Of a DNA stretch of 35,252 bases, positions 32,492-35,252 are shown one piece after another (within the stretch, counting starts at the first letter, position 1; each line of letters begins with the position of its first letter). The position numbers and the translations under genes are program-made. The notes under the pieces are model-generated. The model was not told the origin of the DNA, made no database searches, and saw only the letters and a list, made by a program, of their open reading frames with translations. The stretch lies in NCBI GenBank assembly GCA_012841575.1, contig DUUL01000020.1:1-35252 (forward strand). The letters run 5' to 3'. The stretch comes from Candidatus Moraniibacteriota bacterium (GTDB lineage: Bacteria > Patescibacteriota > Minisyncoccia > Moranbacterales > DUUL01).

Positions 32492-33601
32492 TTAAAAATC
32501 ACTTTTCCTTAAATTGCTGAAAAAATCAACTAGCGCGTAAATCATTTTCTCTACTGAATCAATACTAATCCATTCATTATCACCATGATGCTCTCCTCCT
32601 TTTGGATAATGTAGCCAAACAGGAACGCCAAGGTTGTTAAAATGACGAGCGTCACTGGCTCCGTGCCCAAATCCAAAATTCACCCTACCTTTAAAATAAT
32701 TATTTACTGTTTTTTGATAAAGCATAATTATTTTATCTTTTTCATCACTTTGAAACCTGTCCACCAAAATAATTTTTTTTATTCTTCCAATTTTCTTAAT
32801 CTTTTTTTTAATAAACTTTAAAAGCTCCACTGGATCAACTTCTTCTGTAAACCTTATATCTATCCCAAATTCAGCTAAATCAGGGACTTGATTGATAGCT
32901 TCTCCACCCTCAACTCTTCCCAGGCTAATTGTTGATTTCCACTTATTCTTAATCGTCTTTTCATTATAATTAATTTCTTTTTTAAGTGCATTCAAGAATT
33001 CCCATCCCCTATCAAGAGCATTAACCCCCTCCCAAGGACGACTCCCATGAGCAGCCTTCCCACGAAAATCAGCTAGCAAATGAATAGCTCCTTTCTCTTT
33101 TGTAACAATTAAATTTTCTCCTCCTCCATCAGGAATAAAAACCGCATCTGGCTTTAAAATATTTTTCATTTTTATTATCTTGCCAACTCCCTCAAAACCG
33201 CCTTCCTCTTCATCTGTAGTTAATAAAAGCTTTACTGTGGGGTGTTTTTGATCGATTTTTTTTAATCTTTTTAACACCAACATTAAAATTGCAGCACAAC
33301 CTTTATTGTCAAGCACGCCTCTTCCAAAGATCTTATCTCCCTCGACCCGAGTAATAAACATTTTATCTGGAGCAGGAACAACATCTAGATGCGCTACTAA
33401 GACAACGGTCTTCTTCTCTAATCCCTTTACTGTCGCTAATAAAGAAGGACTATTCTTAGAATCAAACCATTTGGTGGTGATATTATTTTCCTTAAACCAC
33501 TTTTCAGCAAATTCTAAAACAAGCCTTTTTTCTGATGGCTGACTTGCAACTGAACGAAAAGCAACTAATTTATCCACCAAATCAACAAACTCCTGCTTCA
33601 T
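32492..33601 (-). CDS. M20 family zinc metallopeptidase (ArgE/DapE/peptidase type)
   Basis: M20 enzymes hydrolyse small amides or peptides with two zinc ions. Metal ligands and catalytic residues are in place: His71 and Asp73 in VAHLDVVP, bridging Asp98 in GRGVLDNKG, catalytic Glu131 with Glu132 in TTDEEEGG, Asp158 in IPDGGG, and a late histidine in GGEHHGDNEW. The dimerisation domain lies between about 175 and 285. The FGFGHGASDARHFNNLGVPV segment is typical. Length 369 fits. Substrate is not clear: succinyl-diaminopimelate, acetylornithine or dipeptides are all possible, and no amino-acid pathway gene is adjacent, so a peptide-scavenging role is the safer guess. A perfect TATAAT (33618-33623) precedes it, without a -35. 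Confidence 0.88.
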   Translation of the reverse strand: MKQEFVDLVDKLVAFRSVASQPSEKRLVLEFAEKWFKENNITTKWFDSKNSPSLLATVKGLEKKTVVLVAHLDVVPAPDKMFITRVEGDKIFGRGVLDNKGCAAILMLVLKRLKKIDQKHPTVKLLLTTDEEEGGFEGVGKIIKMKNILKPDAVFIPDGGGENLIVTKEKGAIHLLADFRGKAAHGSRPWEGVNALDRGWEFLNALKKEINYNEKTIKNKWKSTISLGRVEGGEAINQVPDLAEFGIDIRFTEEVDPVELLKFIKKKIKKIGRIKKIILVDRFQSDEKDKIIMLYQKTVNNYFKGRVNFGFGHGASDARHFNNLGVPVWLHYPKGGEHHGDNEWISIDSVEKMIYALVDFFSNLRKSDF

Positions 33602-33685
33602 CGCCTTTTAAAAACTAATTATAATTTTAAATCCTCTTTCTGCTTTTTAGTAAACTCTTAATTTACCTTTCATAATATTTCAAAA

Positions 33686-33722
33686 ATAAAAAAGAGGACG
33701 GGGGCGCTCTGACCATCCTCTT
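33686..33722 (-). terminator. Terminator of the small gene at 33740-33979
   Basis: On the minus strand AAGAGGA and TCCTCTT form a 7-bp stem around a GC-rich 17-nt loop, followed by TTTTTTATTTTT. It lies 18 nt after the stop codon. Confidence 0.75.
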
Positions 33723-33728
33723 ATTCTC

Positions 33729-33768
33729 TTAAGCTAGAATTAGGTCATAAGACCTAATTCTAGCTTAA
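33729..33768. repeat. 18-bp perfect inverted repeat covering a gene's stop codon
   Basis: The arms at 33729-33746 and 33751-33768 are perfectly complementary over 18 bp with a 4-nt loop (ATAA). The last ten sense codons and the TAA of the 33740-33979 gene lie in or beside this hairpin. There is no T-run, so the separate terminator downstream does the terminating. Confidence 0.9.
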
Positions 33769-33979
33769 TTTTTTCCCTTATGGCTTTCTTCTTGGGCAGT
33801 GATTTAGTGTTTAAATAGTAAATCCTGTCCAAGATACAACTCCTTTTGTATGGGGAAAGCTTTTTCCCATTATAACCATCCAGCCTCTCCTTTAAAATCT
33901 CGATTTCCTCTTCTATACTTTTCATAGAGCGCTCTACTTTTCTGAGCGCTCTCTTTTTTTTCTCTGCCATTTTTTCCAT
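33740..33979 (-). CDS. Small basic coiled-coil protein (79 residues), unknown
   Basis: Start chosen by a strong purine-rich site (AGAGGAGAAT) just before the ATG of MEKMAEKKKRALRKVERSMK. A longer frame to 34120 runs through the promoter region and is rejected. The protein is rich in Lys, Glu and Arg. The first 35 residues are a helical heptad stretch, followed by YNGKKLSPYKRSCILDRIYY. No family was recognised. It has a strong promoter, a leader of about 106 nt with a CATTCG/CGAATG hairpin, a stop codon inside an 18-bp inverted repeat, and a terminator. This overall design resembles the 31974-32204 gene. Confidence 0.65.
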   Translation of the reverse strand: MEKMAEKKKRALRKVERSMKSIEEEIEILKERLDGYNGKKLSPYKRSCILDRIYYLNTKSLPKKKAIREKIKLELGLMT

Positions 33980-34023
33980 ATTCTCCTCTTTTCGTTTCTC
34001 CATTCGCTTTCTAACGAATGGGT

Positions 34024-34053
34024 TTGTTGATATTAGCGTTGTTGGTATTAGCG
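34024..34053. repeat. 15-nt tandem duplication
   Basis: ttgttgatattagcg is followed directly by ttgttggtattagcg, one mismatch in 15. It lies in the 5' leader of the 33740-33979 gene. Confidence 0.8.
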
Positions 34054-34067
34054 CCCCATTCCCCCAT

Positions 34068-34120
34068 TGTTCTAAAGAACATTTCACAAGCACTATAAAC
34101 CAAAAAACTCTTTTTGTCAA
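34068..34120 (-). promoter_or_regulatory. Strong promoter of the 33740-33979 gene with a palindrome at the start site
   Basis: On the minus strand TTGACA (34115-34120, 6 of 6), 17 nt, TATAGT (34092-34097, 5 of 6). The start is near 34085. The palindrome TGTTCTTTAGAACA (34068-34081) begins a few bases downstream and could be an operator or a 5' hairpin. In the 365-nt gene-free stretch 33980-34344 this promoter, the tandem repeat at 34024-34053 and the rplS promoter are all I see. Confidence 0.7.
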
Positions 34121-34193
34121 TAAAAATTAATCAGGGTAGGTTTTTATTTTTCTGAATCTATTTATTATTAGCTAGATATTTTCAAGCAATCTA

Positions 34194-34222
34194 TTGACCA
34201 GAACCAAAAAATAGGGTAGACT
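34194..34222 (+). promoter_or_regulatory. Possible promoter of rplS-tRNA-Leu-tRNA-Val
   Basis: TTGACC (5 of 6), a 17-nt spacer, and TAGACT (4 of 6). The start near 34229 gives a leader of about 115 nt, which contains direct repeats of TTAAGTTTTTT and TAGACTTA. Confidence 0.45.
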
Positions 34223-34344
34223 TTCAAATGTTATGAGTTCAAGAAACTTAAGTTTTTTGGTTTTAAGTTTTTTAGAACCTTTTCTGTTTATCTTTAATCA
34301 AGTTTGATTAGACTTAACTAGACTTATCAATCAATATTAATTCA

Positions 34345-34815
34345 ATGAATCAGAAAGTAATCCAATTTAATAAATCCCAGCAAAATAAAGAAATTCCCAA
34401 TGTTCAAGTGGGAGATATTGTTCGAGTTCATCGAAAAATTAAAGAGGGAGAAAAAGAAAGAGTGCAGGTTTTCAAAGGTCTGGTTATTGCTATCAAGGGT
34501 CGTCAAAGCTCTTCTCCAACAATTACTGTGCGACGAGAATCTGATGGAGTAGGAATAGAAATGATTTTACCAATTTACCTACCGACCATTAAAAAAATAG
34601 ATGTTTTGCGTCATTCTAAAGTGCGTCGCTCAAAACTTTACTATATGCGCAATCGAACTGGACGCAATGCTAAGATGAAAGTCAAAGATCTAACTGAAAC
34701 TGAAATAGACGCTCAGAAAAAAGTAGAGAAAAGACCAAAGAAGGAAGCTGCAGCAAAAGATGAAAAGCTAGAAGCGTCAAAAACTGAAAAGAAGGCTAGC
34801 GAAGATAAAAAATAA
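34345..34815 (+). CDS. rplS: Large ribosomal subunit protein L19 with a charged C-terminal extension
   Basis: L19 sits at the interface of the 30S and 50S subunits. The core matches the family: IPNVQVGDIVRVHRKIKEGE, RVQVFKGLVIAIKGRQ, TITVRRESDGVGIEMILPIY and RRSKLYYMRNRTGRNAKMK. L19 normally ends near residue 115-120; here about 40 more residues rich in Lys, Glu and Ala follow (from DLTETEIDAQ to the end), probably disordered. It lies alone without rpsP-rimM-trmD and is followed 16 nt later by tRNA-Leu, so the tRNAs may share its transcript. Confidence 0.95.
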   Translation: MNQKVIQFNKSQQNKEIPNVQVGDIVRVHRKIKEGEKERVQVFKGLVIAIKGRQSSSPTITVRRESDGVGIEMILPIYLPTIKKIDVLRHSKVRRSKLYYMRNRTGRNAKMKVKDLTETEIDAQKKVEKRPKKEAAAKDEKLEASKTEKKASEDKK

Positions 34816-34831
34816 ATATTTCAGCACTAAC

Positions 34832-34917
34832 GGGGATATGGTGGAATTGGTATACACACACGCTTGAGGGGCGTGACTCGTTAGAGTGTGAGGGTTCAAA
34901 TCCCTCTATCCCCACCA
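34832..34917 (+). tRNA. tRNA-Leu (anticodon GAG)
   Basis: The acceptor stem is GGGGATA/TATCCCC with A73 and encoded CCA. The anticodon stem CACGC/GCGTG holds loop TTGAGGG (anticodon GAG, 34866-34868). A long variable arm (ACTCGTTAGAGT) marks a class II tRNA. The T-arm is GAGGG-TTCAAAT-CCCTC. It reads CUC/CUU codons. Confidence 0.96.
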
Positions 34918-34960
34918 ACCCTTGTTTTTTATAATCAAATAATCTAAAATAAATTAACTA

Positions 34961-35037
34961 GGGCGCTTAGCTCAGTTGGCTAGAGCGTCTCGTTTACACC
35001 GAGAATGTCGGGGGTTCAAGTCCCTCAGCGCCCACCA
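34961..35037 (+). tRNA. tRNA-Val (anticodon UAC)
   Basis: The acceptor stem is GGGCGCT/AGCGCCC, A73, encoded CCA. The D-arm is GCTC/GAGC. The anticodon stem TCTCG/CGAGA holds loop TTTACAC with anticodon TAC. It is 43 nt after tRNA-Leu and probably cotranscribed. Confidence 0.96.
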
Positions 35038-35125
35038 GATGAAAACTTGATTTTCTTGCATTGTCTACAACGAACAGCGGGCAAAATGACAGACTTTTAT
35101 TTAATGTAAAATTTGCGACAATATC

Positions 35126-35151
35126 AAAACTCCCCATTTCGGGGAGTTTTC
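35126..35151. terminator. Bidirectional terminator between tRNA-Val and the gene at the right edge
   Basis: AAAACTCCCC and GGGGAGTTTT pair over 10 bp with loop ATTTC. A and T runs flank both sides, so it can end the plus-strand rplS-tRNA transcript and the convergent minus-strand gene. Confidence 0.85.
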
Positions 35152-35170
35152 ATTAACAGTCTAAACTGGT

Positions 35171-35252
35171 TTAGTTTTCTATAGTTCCAGAAGAACAAGG
35201 TTGTGGATTACAGTTGTCATCTTGAACAGTAATTCTTTGACAAGTTACTGGA
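35171..35252 (-). CDS. C-terminal end of an unknown protein, cut by the window edge
   Basis: One minus-strand frame is open from the right edge to a TAA and reads PVTCQRITVQDDNCNPQPCS SGTIEN across its last 26 codons (split here at the serine). The three cysteines and the Asn/Gln/Thr-rich composition suggest an exported protein with disulfides. A 6-bp palindrome (CTAAAC/GTTTAG) and the bidirectional terminator follow the stop, which supports a real gene end. Family unknown. Confidence 0.5.
   Translation of the reverse strand, partial: PVTCQRITVQDDNCNPQPCSSGTIEN

Noticed and set aside
34068-34081. LexA/SOS box at the palindrome TGTTCTTTAGAACA
   Set aside because: The half-sites are in the opposite order to the Gram-positive GAAC-N4-GTTC box and do not fit the E. 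coli CTG-N10-CAG box.
1-35252. Recoded TGA (as in Absconditabacteria or Gracilibacteria)
   Set aside because: Long genes such as fusA, mrdA and hsdM have no internal TGA, and two genes use TGA as stop, so the standard code applies.

Overview
This looks like a low-GC bacterial chromosome segment, most consistent with a Candidate Phyla Radiation (Patescibacteria/Parcubacteria-like) genome. The support is indirect: A+T-rich intergenic DNA, few Shine-Dalgarno sequences but clear TTGACA/TATAAT promoters, a short prolyl-tRNA synthetase without the usual editing insertion, a sigma-70 with a long histone-H1-like lysine/alanine tail, and small lineage-type hypothetical genes inserted in conserved operons. 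The genetic code is standard: long genes contain no in-frame TGA, and TAA is by far the commonest stop. No lineage marker such as 16S rRNA is present, so the assignment is an inference.

Layout. 1-2399: end of a type I restriction-modification locus on the minus strand. The modification subunit carries an intact LexA/UmuD-type (S24) self-cleaving domain at its C-terminus, and the specificity subunit runs off the left edge. 2400-5147: recR, dnaB and ruvC, with a promoter in front of ruvC. 5190-6254: a plus-strand gene with helix-turn-helix, coiled-coil and RelE/ParE-like parts and its own terminator. 6287-7187: yebC and a candidate small RNA with a perfect consensus promoter. 7212-13172: a cell-shape and wall operon (proS, rhodanese, mreB, mreC, mreD, mrdA). 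13241-18359: the str operon (rpsL, rpsG, fusA, an unknown gene, tuf) with a strong promoter and terminator. 18402-26931: division and macromolecular-synthesis genes (mscL, dnaG, rpoD, a nucleotidyltransferase, a thioredoxin-CcdA fusion, ftsA, ftsZ).

27062-31849 is an inverted block. Two tRNA-Pro genes (UGG and GGG) face each other and enclose plus-strand genes for an S66 LD-carboxypeptidase and a zinc-uptake operon (zur-like, znuA, znuC, znuB) with a palindromic operator at its transcription start. Just inside each tRNA-Pro gene lies an element that repeats the tRNA's T-stem 3' strand and acceptor 3' strand but has an enlarged, structured T-loop of about 40 nt. 31899-34120 holds two small minus-strand genes whose 3' ends form strong hairpins, an M20 peptidase, and a second candidate small RNA. 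34194-35151 holds rplS with tRNA-Leu(GAG) and tRNA-Val(UAC). A minus-strand gene enters from the right edge.

The leading candidates for new biology are the HsdM-S24 fusion, the tRNA-Pro-linked elements, the small RNA at 7084-7187, and the HTH/coiled-coil/RelE-like protein. All calls were made by eye from the sequence; no database or folding program was run.
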